The translations under genes and the position numbers were made by a program. DNA of 64,000 bases from Janthinobacterium tructae (GTDB lineage: Bacteria > Pseudomonadota > Gammaproteobacteria > Burkholderiales > Burkholderiaceae_D): positions 6,200,001-6,264,000 of the forward strand of contig NZ_CP041185.1 in assembly GCF_006517255.1 (NCBI RefSeq). The letters run 5' to 3'. Shown here one piece after another: positions 25,536-35,957 of this stretch (its first letter is position 1; the number at the start of each line of letters is the position of its first letter). Below the pieces are notes generated by a model. It searched no databases, was not told the DNA's origin, and saw only the letters and a program-made list of their open reading frames with translations.

Positions 25536-27737
25536 ATGACCATCGATATTAGCCAGTTTTTCCAGGTCTTTTTCGATGAGGCCGAAGAACTGCTGGCTGA
25601 AAAAGAACGGCTGCTGCTGGCCGTCGATATTGCGGCGCCCGACGCCGAAGACCTGAATGCCATTTTCCGCACCGCCCATTCGATCAAGGGCGGCGCATCG
25701 ACGTTCGGCCTCTCCGACATGAGCGAGGTGACGCACATCCTCGAGTCACTGCTCGACCGCATCCGTCAGGGCCAGATGGCCCTGACGGCGGAGCACGTCG
25801 ACGCCTTTTTGGCCGCCAAGGACATCCTCAAGATGCAGCTCGACGGCCATCGTCTGGGCAGCGCCGTCGACCAGGATGCCGTGGCCAATGTGCGCATGAT
25901 GCTGCAATCGTTCTCGCAGGACGTGCCCGTGGCCGCGCTCACGCCCGTCGCGCCAGCGTTCCATACGGCGGAAAAAGAAGCCGTCAGCCACGCCGGTGGC
26001 CAGCGCTACCGCCTGGAGCTGCCGAAAATGGAAGAGCGCGAAGTCGAGGCGCTGGCGGCCGAACTGGGCTTGCTGGGCGACGTCGCCGTGTCCGCCCTGG
26101 CCGACGCGCGCAAGGTGCTGGAAGTGACGACGCATGAAAGCCTGGACGATATCCTGGCCATCTGCTCGTTCGTGCTCAATCCCGACGACATGGTGATCAC
26201 GCAGGCGCCGCCACTGGCGCCAGGCGAAGCCGAAGCGGCCCGCGTGGCACAGGAAAAAGCCCAGGGTTATGGTTTCTTCGACCCGCTGCCAGGCAAGCCC
26301 GGCACGCAGGACGCGGCGGATCCCGGCTATGGTTTTTTCCAGCCGCTCGAGGACATCCGCGCCGCCGCCGGCGTGCAGAGCGACGCCGAACAGGGTTACG
26401 GCTTCTTCCAGCCGCTCGAACAGATTCGCGCCGACGCGGCCAGGGCGGGCAACGCCAGCGCCGCCGCCGTGCCGGCCGTGGCGAGCGCCGCGACCGAGGT
26501 GGAGCAGGAAAAGAAACCGGCCAAGAAAGAGGGCGAGAAGGCCGGTACCGAATCGTCGTCGATCCGCGTCTCGATTGAAAAAGTCGACCAGCTGATCAAC
26601 CTGGTGGGCGAACTGGTGATCACGCAGGCGATGATCGAGCAGCGCGCCGGCGCGCTCGACCCGATGCTGCACGAGAAACTGCTCGACAGCGTCAGCCACC
26701 TGACGCGCAATACGCGCGACTTGCAGGAAGCGGTGATGTCGATCCGCATGATGCCGATGGATTTCGTCTTTTCGCGCTTCCCGCGCATGGTGCGCGACCT
26801 GGCGACCAAGTTGGGCAAGAAGGTGGACTTCATCACCAATGGCGCCGCCACGGAACTGGACAAGGGCCTCATCGAGCGCATCGTCGATCCGCTGACGCAC
26901 CTGGTGCGCAACAGTATCGACCATGGCGTGGAAATGCCGGCCGCCCGCGTGGCCGCCGGCAAGACCGAGGCCGGCCGTTTGTTCCTCTCGGCCAGCCACC
27001 AGGGTGGCAATATCATTATCGAAGTATCCGATGATGGCGCGGGATTGAACCGCGAGCGCATCCTCGCCAAGGCGCAGCAGCAGGGACTGGACGTGTCCGA
27101 GACGATGAGCGACGCCGACGTGTGGCAGCTGATCTTCGCGCCCGGCTTTTCCACCGCCGAGGCGGTCACCGACGTGTCGGGCCGCGGCGTGGGCATGGAT
27201 GTCGTCAAGCGCAACATCAGCGCCATGGGCGGCGTCGTCGACATCCGTTCGGCGAAGGGATTCGGCACGACGATTTCGATCTCGCTGCCGCTGACCCTGG
27301 CCATCCTCGATGGCATGTCGATCAGAGTCGGCGACGAAGTGTATATTTTACCGCTGGGCTTTGTCATCGAATCACTGCAACCAGCCGTTGAGGATATCAA
27401 GGACATCAGTGGCAAGGGGCAGGTGGTAAAAGTGCGCGGCGAATACCTGCCGCTGATTCCGCTGTACCAGATGTTCGACATCACGCCGCGCTTTACCAGT
27501 CCCTCGGAAGGCATCTGCGTGATCCTCGAGACGGAAGGACGCAAGGCGGCCCTGTTTGTCGACGACCTGGTGGGACAACAGCAGGTCGTGGTGAAAAACC
27601 TCGAATCGAATTACCGCAAGGTAGTGGGTATTTCTGGCGCCACCATCCTGGGCGATGGCGGTGTGTCGCTGATTCTCGATGTCGCCGCCCTGATCCGTTC
27701 CTCTCGCCAGCTGGCCGACGAGTCCATTTTTTCGTAA
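25536..27737 (+). CDS. cheA: Chemotaxis histidine kinase CheA
   Basis: 733 residues. The HPt domain has the phosphorylated His48 (FRTAHSIKGGASTFG). A P2-like segment lies about 150-230, followed by a linker with three GYGFF[DQ]PL repeats at residues 244, 264 and 287. The dimerisation domain begins near 345 (VSIEKVDQLINLVGELVI). The ATPase N-box is LTHLVRNSIDHGVE, and G-boxes DDGAGLN and GRGVGMDVV are present. The C-terminal CheW-like domain runs from about 590. It phosphorylates CheY and CheB at receptor arrays. Confidence 0.98.
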   Translation: MTIDISQFFQVFFDEAEELLAEKERLLLAVDIAAPDAEDLNAIFRTAHSIKGGASTFGLSDMSEVTHILESLLDRIRQGQMALTAEHVDAFLAAKDILKMQLDGHRLGSAVDQDAVANVRMMLQSFSQDVPVAALTPVAPAFHTAEKEAVSHAGGQRYRLELPKMEEREVEALAAELGLLGDVAVSALADARKVLEVTTHESLDDILAICSFVLNPDDMVITQAPPLAPGEAEAARVAQEKAQGYGFFDPLPGKPGTQDAADPGYGFFQPLEDIRAAAGVQSDAEQGYGFFQPLEQIRADAARAGNASAAAVPAVASAATEVEQEKKPAKKEGEKAGTESSSIRVSIEKVDQLINLVGELVITQAMIEQRAGALDPMLHEKLLDSVSHLTRNTRDLQEAVMSIRMMPMDFVFSRFPRMVRDLATKLGKKVDFITNGAATELDKGLIERIVDPLTHLVRNSIDHGVEMPAARVAAGKTEAGRLFLSASHQGGNIIIEVSDDGAGLNRERILAKAQQQGLDVSETMSDADVWQLIFAPGFSTAEAVTDVSGRGVGMDVVKRNISAMGGVVDIRSAKGFGTTISISLPLTLAILDGMSIRVGDEVYILPLGFVIESLQPAVEDIKDISGKGQVVKVRGEYLPLIPLYQMFDITPRFTSPSEGICVILETEGRKAALFVDDLVGQQQVVVKNLESNYRKVVGISGATILGDGGVSLILDVAALIRSSRQLADESIFS

Positions 27738-27768
27738 TACCGATAGATAAAAGATAGGAAAACGCACC

Positions 27769-28275
27769 ATGTCAGATACTCAACAAACATCCGGAAGCAA
27801 TACGGGCGACGGCAAGGACATCGCCGGACGTGAATTCCTGGCCTTCACCCTGGGCTCGGAAGAGTACGGCATCGATATCCTGAAGGTCCAGGAAATCCGT
27901 GGTTACGAAGCGGTCACCCGCATCGCCAACGCGCCTGAATTCATCAAGGGCGTGATCAACCTGCGCGGCATCATCATTCCCGTGGTCGACATGCGCATCA
28001 AGTTCAACCTGGGCACGCCCGTGTATGACCAGTTCACGGTGGTGATCATCCTGAACATCGGTGGACGCATCGTCGGCATGGTGGTCGACAGCGTTTCCGA
28101 CGTCACCACCCTGACGCCGGAGCAGGTCAAGCCGGCGCCGGAGATGGGCACCGCCTTCTCGACCGACTACATGATTGGCCTGGGCACCATCGACGAGCGC
28201 ATGCTGATTCTGGTCGATATCGACAAGCTGATGTCGAGCAGCGAGATGGGCCTGATCGACAAGCTGGCGGCGTAA
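27769..28275 (+). CDS. cheW: Chemotaxis coupling protein CheW
   Basis: 168 residues. A single CheW SH3-like domain ([54 protein letters not shown]) links CheA to receptors. There is a short, polar N-terminal extension. It starts 31 bases after cheA and is followed by a weak terminator-like hairpin. Confidence 0.97.
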   Translation: MSDTQQTSGSNTGDGKDIAGREFLAFTLGSEEYGIDILKVQEIRGYEAVTRIANAPEFIKGVINLRGIIIPVVDMRIKFNLGTPVYDQFTVVIILNIGGRIVGMVVDSVSDVTTLTPEQVKPAPEMGTAFSTDYMIGLGTIDERMLILVDIDKLMSSSEMGLIDKLAA

Positions 28276-28284
28276 GCGGCAGCA

Positions 28285-28309
28285 GCGGCGCCATTGGCGC
28301 CGCGGTTTT
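28285..28309 (+). terminator. Weak terminator-like hairpin after cheW
   Basis: GCGGCGCC-ATT-GGCGCCGC, 8-bp perfect arms, followed by GGTTTTA. The short U-tract suggests partial termination before the receptor gene. Confidence 0.5.
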
Positions 28310-28450
28310 ACCGCAAGTATCACTACAGATATGCATGTACCGGCGCGGCCAGAGGCGCGCCGGCAGGCTGCAAGGTCCGACAGAGACCAGGCCACAACAC
28401 GGCGCTGTCCGGTTGAACGGGCGCCGTTCACATAAATATTGGAGACTGCA

Positions 28451-30163
28451 ATGAGTTTGCGCGATTTCAAGATAGGCACCCGGCTGGGGATAGGCTTCGG
28501 CAGCATCCTTGCCATCCTGGTGGTGGTGATCGTTTCGGCGAATGCACTGAATTATCGTAACAAGGCCCAGTTGCTCACGGGCCTGGCACTGGCCAGCGAA
28601 AAAAATACGCAGGCGTCGCTGATGAAAAGCGCGATGCTGGAAACCGGTATCGCCATGCGCAATATCGGCCTGCAGGGCGATGTGGGCCTGATGCAGGTGG
28701 AAGAGGGCAAGGTGCGCGAGCAGCGCAAGCTGTACGACGGCGCGCGCGGCAAGCTGTCGAGCCTGGGTCTGTCCGATGGCGAGAAGACGCTGCTGGCCAA
28801 TATCGCCAGGGTCGACGGCGAAGTCGATGCCGCCTTCAAGGAAGCGATGGGGCAGGTGCTGGCGTTTAACAGCGAGGGCGCGGCGAAGGTGATTGCCACC
28901 CGCATCGACCCCTTGAACAAGACGACCCTGGCCGATATCAACAAGCTGCTCGACTTGCAGCATGTGGCCCAGCAAAGCTTCATGGACGACTCGCTGGCGG
29001 CCGATGCGCGCCTGATGACGGTACTGTTCATCCTGGGCGGCGCGGCGGTGGCGATCGGCGCCTGGTGCGCCATCTTCATCACGCGCTCGATCACGGTGCC
29101 GCTGTCTGGTGCACTGGCGGTGGCGCAGAAGGTGGCAGCGGGCGAGCTGACATCACGCGTGGTGGTCGAGGGCAAGGATGAAACGAGCGCGCTGCAGCAG
29201 GCGCTCAAGGACATGAACGAGAGCCTGGTGCAGACGGTCAGCGACGTGCGCAATGGGACGGACACCATCACCGTGGCGTCGCGCGAGATCGCCAGCGGCA
29301 ATGCGGACCTGTCGGCGCGCACGGAGACGCAGGCCAGTTCGCTCGAAGAGACGGCGTCGTCGATGGAAGAGCTGACGTCGACCGTGAAGCAGAATGCGGA
29401 CAACGCGCGCCAGGCCAACCAGCTGGCCGTGTCGGCATCGTCGGTGGCGGAGCAGGGCGGCAAGGTGGTGGCGCAAGTGGTCGATACCATGGGGTCCATC
29501 AAGGACAGCTCGCGCAAGATCGTCGATATTATCGGCGTCATTGACGGCATCGCGTTCCAGACGAATATTCTGGCGCTGAATGCGGCCGTCGAAGCGGCGC
29601 GTGCAGGCGAGCAGGGACGCGGTTTTGCGGTGGTGGCGTCGGAAGTGCGCAATCTGGCGCAACGCTCCGCTGGCGCCGCGAAAGAGATCAAGGGCCTGAT
29701 CGGCGACTCGGTCGACAAGGTCGATGCGGGCAGCCGCCTGGTGGACGAGGCGGGGCAGACCATGGGCCTGATCGTCACGTCGATCCGGCAGGTGGCCGAC
29801 ATCATGGGCGAAATCACGGCGGCAACGCAGGAACAGAGCCATGGCATCGAGGAAGTGAATCAGGCCATCGCGCAGATGGACCAGATGACGCAGCAAAATG
29901 CGGCGCTGGTCGAGGAAGCGGCGGCCGCAGCCGAGAGCATGCAGGAGCAGGCGCAGAAACTGGCCGACGCCGTCAGCATCTTCAAGCTGGACGGCGAGAG
30001 CGCGGCGCAGGCGGCCATGCCCGCGCCGGTGACGGCGGCGGCACGGCCTGCACCCGCAGTGGCGGCAACGACACGGCGGTTGGCAAAGGCGGCGCAGGCC
30101 GGCACGCCACCGCCTGCGAAAAAGCTGGCGGCGGCCGGCGGCGACGATTGGGAAGAGTTCTGA
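28451..30163 (+). CDS. Methyl-accepting chemotaxis protein
   Basis: 570 residues from the ATG at 28451 (GGAG at 28441-28444). A membrane segment near residues 12-32 is followed by a periplasmic four-helix-bundle sensor (about 33-190), a second membrane segment (about 195-215), a HAMP domain, and a long signalling coiled coil. The coil has the hairpin tip IDGIAFQTNILALNAAVEAA. The extreme C-terminus DDWEEF resembles the NWETF-type tether that recruits CheR/CheB. The ligand is unknown. It sits between cheW and cheR. Confidence 0.95.
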   Translation: MSLRDFKIGTRLGIGFGSILAILVVVIVSANALNYRNKAQLLTGLALASEKNTQASLMKSAMLETGIAMRNIGLQGDVGLMQVEEGKVREQRKLYDGARGKLSSLGLSDGEKTLLANIARVDGEVDAAFKEAMGQVLAFNSEGAAKVIATRIDPLNKTTLADINKLLDLQHVAQQSFMDDSLAADARLMTVLFILGGAAVAIGAWCAIFITRSITVPLSGALAVAQKVAAGELTSRVVVEGKDETSALQQALKDMNESLVQTVSDVRNGTDTITVASREIASGNADLSARTETQASSLEETASSMEELTSTVKQNADNARQANQLAVSASSVAEQGGKVVAQVVDTMGSIKDSSRKIVDIIGVIDGIAFQTNILALNAAVEAARAGEQGRGFAVVASEVRNLAQRSAGAAKEIKGLIGDSVDKVDAGSRLVDEAGQTMGLIVTSIRQVADIMGEITAATQEQSHGIEEVNQAIAQMDQMTQQNAALVEEAAAAAESMQEQAQKLADAVSIFKLDGESAAQAAMPAPVTAAARPAPAVAATTRRLAKAAQAGTPPPAKKLAAAGGDDWEEF

Positions 30164-30234
30164 CGCCAACCCGGTCCCGCTAGTTATACTTGCAAAGGCA
30201 TTGGTCAGAGTAGTCATAGAGAGGTAAAAACAAA

Positions 30235-31107
30235 ATGCCGCAAACTAAAACGGATTCGGTCAAGGAATTTGATTTCACTGGCAAGGACTTCGAACGGGTC
30301 CGCGCCATGATTTACAAGCGGGCCGGCATCGCGCTGGCCGACAGCAAGCAGGAGATGGTCTACAGCCGCCTGGCCAGGCGCCTGCGCGCGACTGGCATTT
30401 CCTCGTTCGTTCGCTATCTGGACGACCTGGAAGCGGGTCGCATGGGTGACGAGTGGGAAGCGTTCACGAATGCGCTGACGACCAACCTGACGTCGTTCTT
30501 CCGCGAGGCGCATCACTTCCCGCTGCTGGCCGAGCATGTGAAAAAACTGAGCGGTCCGATCACCATCTGGTGTTCGGCCAGTTCCACCGGCGAGGAGCCG
30601 TACTCGATCGCCATGACGGTGTGCGAGGCGTTCAATACGCTCACGCCGCCCGTCACCATCATCGCCACGGATATCGACACGAATGTGCTGGCCACGGCCG
30701 CCAATGGCGTCTACAACCTGGACCGGCTCGAGAAGATGCCGGCCGACCGTGCGCGGCGCTTTTTCTTGCGCGGCAAGGGCGATCGCGAGGGGCAGGTGCG
30801 GGTACGCCCGGAACTGCGCCAGATGATCACCTTCAAGCCGCTCAACCTGCTGGCCGACAGCTGGCCATTGACGGGCCAGTTCGACGTCATTTTCTGCCGT
30901 AACGTGATGATTTATTTTGACAAGGCGACGCAGCGCAAGATCCTGTCGCGCTTTGTGCCGTTGATGAAGCCGGATGCCCTGCTGTTTGCGGGCCATTCGG
31001 AGAATTTCCTGTACGTGTCGGATTCATTGAAGCTGCGCGGTAAAACAGTCTATGAGCTCGATCAGCCTCGGGGCGCCGCGCCCAAGGCATCGTCGCATCG
31101 TACATGA
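30235..31107 (+). CDS. cheR: Chemotaxis receptor methyltransferase CheR
   Basis: 290 residues. N-terminal helical CheR domain, then a SAM-dependent methyltransferase domain with SSTGEEPYSIAM, IIATDIDTNVL, ITFKPLNLL and FDVIFCRNVMIYFD. It methylates receptor glutamates for adaptation. An AGAGG ribosome site precedes the ATG. It is followed by cheD nine bases downstream. Confidence 0.97.
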   Translation: MPQTKTDSVKEFDFTGKDFERVRAMIYKRAGIALADSKQEMVYSRLARRLRATGISSFVRYLDDLEAGRMGDEWEAFTNALTTNLTSFFREAHHFPLLAEHVKKLSGPITIWCSASSTGEEPYSIAMTVCEAFNTLTPPVTIIATDIDTNVLATAANGVYNLDRLEKMPADRARRFFLRGKGDREGQVRVRPELRQMITFKPLNLLADSWPLTGQFDVIFCRNVMIYFDKATQRKILSRFVPLMKPDALLFAGHSENFLYVSDSLKLRGKTVYELDQPRGAAPKASSHRT

Positions 31108-31116
31108 GAGTGAAAT

Positions 31117-31725
31117 ATGAGCCTGGAATCCAAAGAGCAATTTGCCACTAACGTCTATTACGACAGGACGTTCAATTGTGATGCCGCCAAGATCTTGCCT
31201 GGTGAGTATTACTTTACCAACAAGGACATGCTGATCGTCACCGTGCTCGGCTCCTGCGTCTCGGCCTGCATCCGCGACCGTGTCACGGGCCTGGGCGGCA
31301 TGAATCACTTCATGCTGCCCGACGGCGGCAGTGATCCGAATAGCCCGATTTCCGCGTCGATGCGCTATGGCACTTACGCCATGGAGATATTGATCAATGA
31401 TCTGCTGAAGGCGGGTGCGCGGCGCGAGAACATGGAAGCGAAGGTGTTTGGCGGCGGCGCCGTGCTGCGTGGCTTCACGGCGATCAACGTCGGTGAACGC
31501 AATGCGGCTTTCGTCATCAATTACCTGAAGGCGGAAAAGATGCGCGTGGTGGCCGAGGACTTGAATGACATTCACCCGCGCAAGGTGTATTTTTTCCCCC
31601 GTAGCGGCAAGGTGCTGGTGAAAAAGCTGATGCAGACGCACAACGACACCCTGGTGCGCCGCGAACTCGATTACGCGAGCCGTCTCAAGGTTGCCCCGGT
31701 GGGCGGCGAGATCGAACTGTTCTAG
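31117..31725 (+). CDS. cheD: Chemoreceptor glutamine deamidase CheD
   Basis: 202 residues. The catalytic Cys and His are in [13 protein letters not shown] and GGMNHFMLP; the VFGGGAVL segment is also typical. It deamidates specific receptor glutamines. The C-terminus ends VGGEIELF, sharing IELF with the CheZ-like protein of the same cluster. A structured intergenic element follows before cheB. Confidence 0.96.
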   Translation: MSLESKEQFATNVYYDRTFNCDAAKILPGEYYFTNKDMLIVTVLGSCVSACIRDRVTGLGGMNHFMLPDGGSDPNSPISASMRYGTYAMEILINDLLKAGARRENMEAKVFGGGAVLRGFTAINVGERNAAFVINYLKAEKMRVVAEDLNDIHPRKVYFFPRSGKVLVKKLMQTHNDTLVRRELDYASRLKVAPVGGEIELF

Positions 31726-31730
31726 TAACA

Positions 31731-31849
31731 CCAGACCAAACCTACTGCGCGTCGTGCTTTGCGGCCTGCGATGCTCACCGTGCTTCAGCACGGTTGCGCT
31801 TCTTAGCCACAAATCACTGCCGCTCGCTACGGTTTTGTCTGGCGTTTTT
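31731..31849 (+). other. Nested-hairpin intergenic element between cheD and cheB
   Basis: Three nested inverted repeats. Outer: CCAGACCAAACC (31731-31742) with GGTTTTGTCTGG (31831-31842), 11 of 12 paired. Middle: 31754-31765 with 31806-31817, 10 of 12. Inner: ACCGTGC-TTCA-GCACGGT (31777-31794), perfect. Five T follow at 31845-31849. As RNA it would fold into one long branched stem ending like a terminator. It may be an attenuator or a small interspersed element. Confidence 0.65.
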
Positions 31850-31890
31850 ACCGATTAAGAATACGGGCCGCAAGGCCTGGAAGGATAACT

Positions 31891-32961
31891 ATGAAGATCA
31901 AAGTATTGATCGTGGATGATTCGGCGCTCATTCGCAGCGTCATGACGGAAATCGTGAATAGTCAGCCCGACATGGAAGTGGTGGGGGCGGCGCCCGATCC
32001 GCTGGTGGCGCGCGAGATGATCAAGCAGACCAACCCCGACGTGCTGACCCTCGACGTCGAGATGCCGAAGATGGATGGCCTCGACTTCCTGGAAAAACTG
32101 ATGCGCTTGCGTCCGATGCCGGTGCTGATGGTATCGTCGCTGACCGAGCGCGGTTCGGAAATCACCATGCGTGCGCTGGAACTGGGCGCCATCGATTTCG
32201 TCACCAAGCCAAAGATTTCCATCCAGAGCGGCATGCGCGAGTATACCGACATGATCGCCGACAAGATCCGCGCCGCCTCGAAGGCGCGCATCCGCGCGCG
32301 TACGCTGCCGTCGGCGGGCGACAGGGTAGCCGCACCGCTGCCTGCGCTGCGCAGCCCCTTGACGTCGAGCGAAAAGCTGATCATCGTGGGTGCCTCCACG
32401 GGCGGCACGGAAGCGATCCGTGAATTTTTGATGCAGATGCCGTCCGATTGCCCCGGCATCCTGATCACGCAGCACATGCCGGAAGGATTTACGCGTTCGT
32501 TTGCGCGCCGCCTCGATTCGCTGTGCAAGATCTCGGTGCAGGAAGCGGCAGGCGGCGAAAGGGTGCTGCCCGGCCACGCCTACATCGCGCCCGGCCATTC
32601 GCACCTGACCCTGACGCGCAGCGGCGCCAACTACATGACCAAGATCGACCAGGGTGAACCGGTCAATCGCCACCGCCCCTCGGTCGATGTGCTGTTCCGT
32701 TCGGCCGCGCAATCGGCGGGTAAAAATGCCGTTGGCGTGATCCTGACCGGCATGGGCAAGGATGGCGCACAAGGCATGTTGGAGATGAAGGCCGCAGGAG
32801 CGTATAATTTTGCGCAGGATGAAGCCAGTTGCGTGGTGTTTGGCATGCCGCGCGAGGCGATCGCCATCGGTGCTACGCATGAGGTCGGCGCTCTGACGGC
32901 GCTGCCCGGCATGGTGTTGGGACACCTGGCTGCGCATGGCATGCGTGCTTTGCGCGTGTAA
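31891..32961 (+). CDS. cheB: Chemotaxis response regulator protein-glutamate methylesterase CheB
   Basis: 356 residues. A receiver domain (phosphoacceptor Asp in [12 protein letters not shown]) is joined by a linker of about 40 residues to the methylesterase domain. The catalytic Ser ([13 protein letters not shown]), His ([10 protein letters not shown]) and Asp ([12 protein letters not shown]) are present. It removes receptor methyl groups when phosphorylated by CheA. The only gap in the che run longer than 150 bases, apart from that before the MCP gene, lies upstream. Confidence 0.98.
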   Translation: MKIKVLIVDDSALIRSVMTEIVNSQPDMEVVGAAPDPLVAREMIKQTNPDVLTLDVEMPKMDGLDFLEKLMRLRPMPVLMVSSLTERGSEITMRALELGAIDFVTKPKISIQSGMREYTDMIADKIRAASKARIRARTLPSAGDRVAAPLPALRSPLTSSEKLIIVGASTGGTEAIREFLMQMPSDCPGILITQHMPEGFTRSFARRLDSLCKISVQEAAGGERVLPGHAYIAPGHSHLTLTRSGANYMTKIDQGEPVNRHRPSVDVLFRSAAQSAGKNAVGVILTGMGKDGAQGMLEMKAAGAYNFAQDEASCVVFGMPREAIAIGATHEVGALTALPGMVLGHLAAHGMRALRV

Positions 32962-33108
32962 GCCACGTTTTGTATGATCTGGGGCAAGTTTGTTCGCCTA
33001 AAAGCAACGAAAATGCTATCCTACAACTTGCTGCCGTAGTGTCGACCATAATGTCGGCATTCATGTCGATATTATTAACAAACCGCTACAGAAACAACGG
33101 AGTTATTC

Positions 33109-33507
33109 ATGGCTGATCCAAAGATGAAATTTTTAGTCGTTGACGATTTTTCGACGATGCGCCGCATTGTCCGGAATCTGTTGAAGGAACTGGGTTATGC
33201 CAACGTCGATGAGGCGGAAGACGGCGTGATGGGCCTGGCCAAGCTGCGTGCGGAATCCTACGATTTCGTCGTCTCGGACTGGAACATGCCTAATATGGAT
33301 GGCCTGACGATGCTGCAGCATATCCGCGCCGATCCCGCACTGGCCAAGCTGCCCGTGCTGATGGTGACGGCCGAAGCGAAAAAAGAAAACATCATCGCCG
33401 CCGCGCAAGCTGGCGCCAGCGGTTATGTTGTCAAGCCGTTCACGGCCGCGACCCTCGATGAAAAGCTGAACAAGATTTTCGAGAAGCTGGAAAAAGCCGG
33501 CGCCTGA
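33109..33507 (+). CDS. cheY: Chemotaxis response regulator CheY (canonical copy)
   Basis: 132 residues with the classical numbering: Asp12/13, phosphoacceptor Asp57, Thr87 and Lys109 all in place ([24 protein letters not shown]). CheY-P binds the flagellar switch. It is last in the cluster; a strong terminator follows, and there is no cheZ, flhB or flhA after it in this window. Confidence 0.97.
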   Translation: MADPKMKFLVVDDFSTMRRIVRNLLKELGYANVDEAEDGVMGLAKLRAESYDFVVSDWNMPNMDGLTMLQHIRADPALAKLPVLMVTAEAKKENIIAAAQAGASGYVVKPFTAATLDEKLNKIFEKLEKAGA

Positions 33508-33533
33508 TCACGGCTTGATACCGATCAAGAAAA

Positions 33534-33566
33534 ACGCTGCCAGTGCGAACTGGCAGCGTTTTTTTT
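33534..33566 (+). terminator. Rho-independent terminator ending the chemotaxis cluster
   Basis: ACGCTGCCAGT-GCGA-ACTGGCAGCGT, perfect 11-bp stem, followed by eight T. Confidence 0.92.
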
Positions 33567-33625
33567 GTCCCTTGCTTCAGCTCCAGCCTGCGGCGTAGAC
33601 GGAAAGCAAATCGTCGATGCTGATG

Positions 33626-34267
33626 CTATACCAGGCCGCCATTCGCGCGCAAGGTCTGGCCATTCACCCAGCGGCCATCCGGCCCGGTCAGGAATGCCAC
33701 GGCGGCGGCGATGTCGTCCGGCGTGCCCAGGCGTTCCAGGGGCGCCATCTTGCTCATGCGTTCTATCATTTCCGCCGTCTTGCCGTTCAAGAACAGGTCC
33801 GTGGCCGTGGGGCCGGGGGCGACGGCATTGACGGTGATGTTCTTGCCGCGTAGTTCCTTGGCGAAGATAGTCGTCATCGTCTCGATGGCGGCCTTGCTGG
33901 CGCCATAGATGCTGTAGCCGGGCAGGGCCAGGCCCATCACGCTGCTCGAGAAGTTGACCACGCTGCCGCCGTGGCGCAAGCGCGTCGCCGCCTGGCGCAT
34001 GGTGTGGAAGCTGCCCTTGACGTTGATGGCGAACAGGCTGTCGAAGGTGGCGTCGTCCGTGTCGGCCAGGGCCGGCAGCGCGGGCGGCATGATGCCGGCG
34101 TTGTTGACCAGCACGTCGACGCCGCCGAAGGCCGCTTCGGCCGCAGCGAACAGCGCTTGCACGTCGCCCGCATCGGCGACGTTGGCCTTGACTGCGATGG
34201 CCGCGCCGATGCCGCGCGAGGCGCCCGTGACGATGGCGACCCTGGCTGGGGTGGGTATGGTATGCAT
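33626..34267 (-). CDS. Short-chain dehydrogenase/reductase, shortened by an internal deletion
   Basis: 213 residues; relatives have about 245-250. The cofactor loop TGASRGIG, the NNAGIM motif, the catalytic Ser (NFSSSVMG) and Tyr-Lys (YSIYGASKA), and the C-terminal NGQTLRANGGLV are present. Just after GIGAAIA (residue 25) the chain jumps to VKANVADAGD. This skips the roughly 35 residues that form beta2-alpha2-beta3, which normally select NAD(P) and complete the Rossmann sheet. The frame is kept, so a product is made, but cofactor binding is doubtful. AGGAG precedes the ATG. Confidence 0.8.
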   Translation of the reverse strand: MHTIPTPARVAIVTGASRGIGAAIAVKANVADAGDVQALFAAAEAAFGGVDVLVNNAGIMPPALPALADTDDATFDSLFAINVKGSFHTMRQAATRLRHGGSVVNFSSSVMGLALPGYSIYGASKAAIETMTTIFAKELRGKNITVNAVAPGPTATDLFLNGKTAEMIERMSKMAPLERLGTPDDIAAAVAFLTGPDGRWVNGQTLRANGGLV

Positions 34268-34559
34268 GCTGCTTCTCCTGTCGTGTGGGAGGCCCGCGCG
34301 GTGTGTCTGCGAGCCGGTATGGCGATTGTGATCTTTATCGTTGCGTGGATAAAGACTGGTTTGATGGTTTTAGTGTGCAATCAGAATCAACAATCCAGCA
34401 GAAGGCATGGCGCCAGCCGCCTGGCAAAAGCTATCAAGCAACAAGTTGCGACTTGGAATGAAATATTTCCTAAAGTTAACTTTACACGTCAACTAAAGTG
34501 GCTCATGATCGCTGCACTATTCCACCTCTGTCCCCGACCCCGACAAGAAGGAGCGCCAC

Positions 34560-35021
34560 ATGCGCCGAGCACCCGTATTATTCTTTGCCCTGAGCACGGC
34601 CTTGCTGGCAGCTTGCGGCGTGAGCCTTGAGCAAGCCAGCGTTGCCCCTGTCGCGCCTGCCGTCGCCGAGGCGCCGGAGCCTGCCGTGCAGTTGCCTGCC
34701 GATGGCGATGGCGATGGCCGGCATGCTTATCTGCACCGCGTGGGCGGTCATGATTATGTCAGCCTGCGCCAGAATGGCCCGCAGGGCGGCCTGCCGATAC
34801 TCACGGGGGCGCAGCGCGGTGCGCGCGCGATCCGGCTGCTGGCAGCCGATCCGGCCCAGGCACGGGCCATCCTGCGCAGCCTGAGGCTGCCTGCGAACCA
34901 GCGCAAGCTGTGGGCGGGCGAGGAAATCGTGCTCGATGCTGCCAGCTATGACATGTTGCAGGCGGTACGCGGCCATCACAAACTGCTGTTTGCCGAGCTC
35001 AAGCTGGTGGGGATGGAGTAG
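34560..35021 (+). CDS. Putative lipoprotein of unknown function
   Basis: 153 residues. The N-terminus MRRAPVLFFALSTALLAACG has a lipobox (LAAC), so it is probably a lipid-anchored envelope protein. An acidic, Ala/Pro-rich linker follows, then a globular region I do not recognise. AAGGAG precedes the ATG. The 292 bases upstream (34268-34559) hold no gene; they are A/T-richer than the surroundings and must contain its promoter. Confidence 0.7.
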   Translation: MRRAPVLFFALSTALLAACGVSLEQASVAPVAPAVAEAPEPAVQLPADGDGDGRHAYLHRVGGHDYVSLRQNGPQGGLPILTGAQRGARAIRLLAADPAQARAILRSLRLPANQRKLWAGEEIVLDAASYDMLQAVRGHHKLLFAELKLVGME

Positions 35022-35031
35022 TCGATAAAGA

Positions 35032-35053
35032 AACGGGGCCGAATGGCCCCGTT
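35032..35053. terminator. Hairpin between convergent lipoprotein and panC genes
   Basis: AACGGGGCC-GAAT-GGCCCCGTT. Read on the minus strand it is followed by TTTCTTT, so it mainly serves panC. On the plus strand the U-tract is poor. Confidence 0.7.
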
Positions 35054-35063
35054 GTGATTGCGT

Positions 35064-35915
<852 letters not shown>

Positions 35916-35957
35916 CTAAAACCCCGTTGTACGGTGGTCAGTGACAAAGGGAAGGGA

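Noticed and set aside
32990..33022. TTGTTC and TATCCT as an internal promoter before the distal cheY
   Set aside because: The 21-base spacing is too long; no better pair is visible in the 147-base gap.
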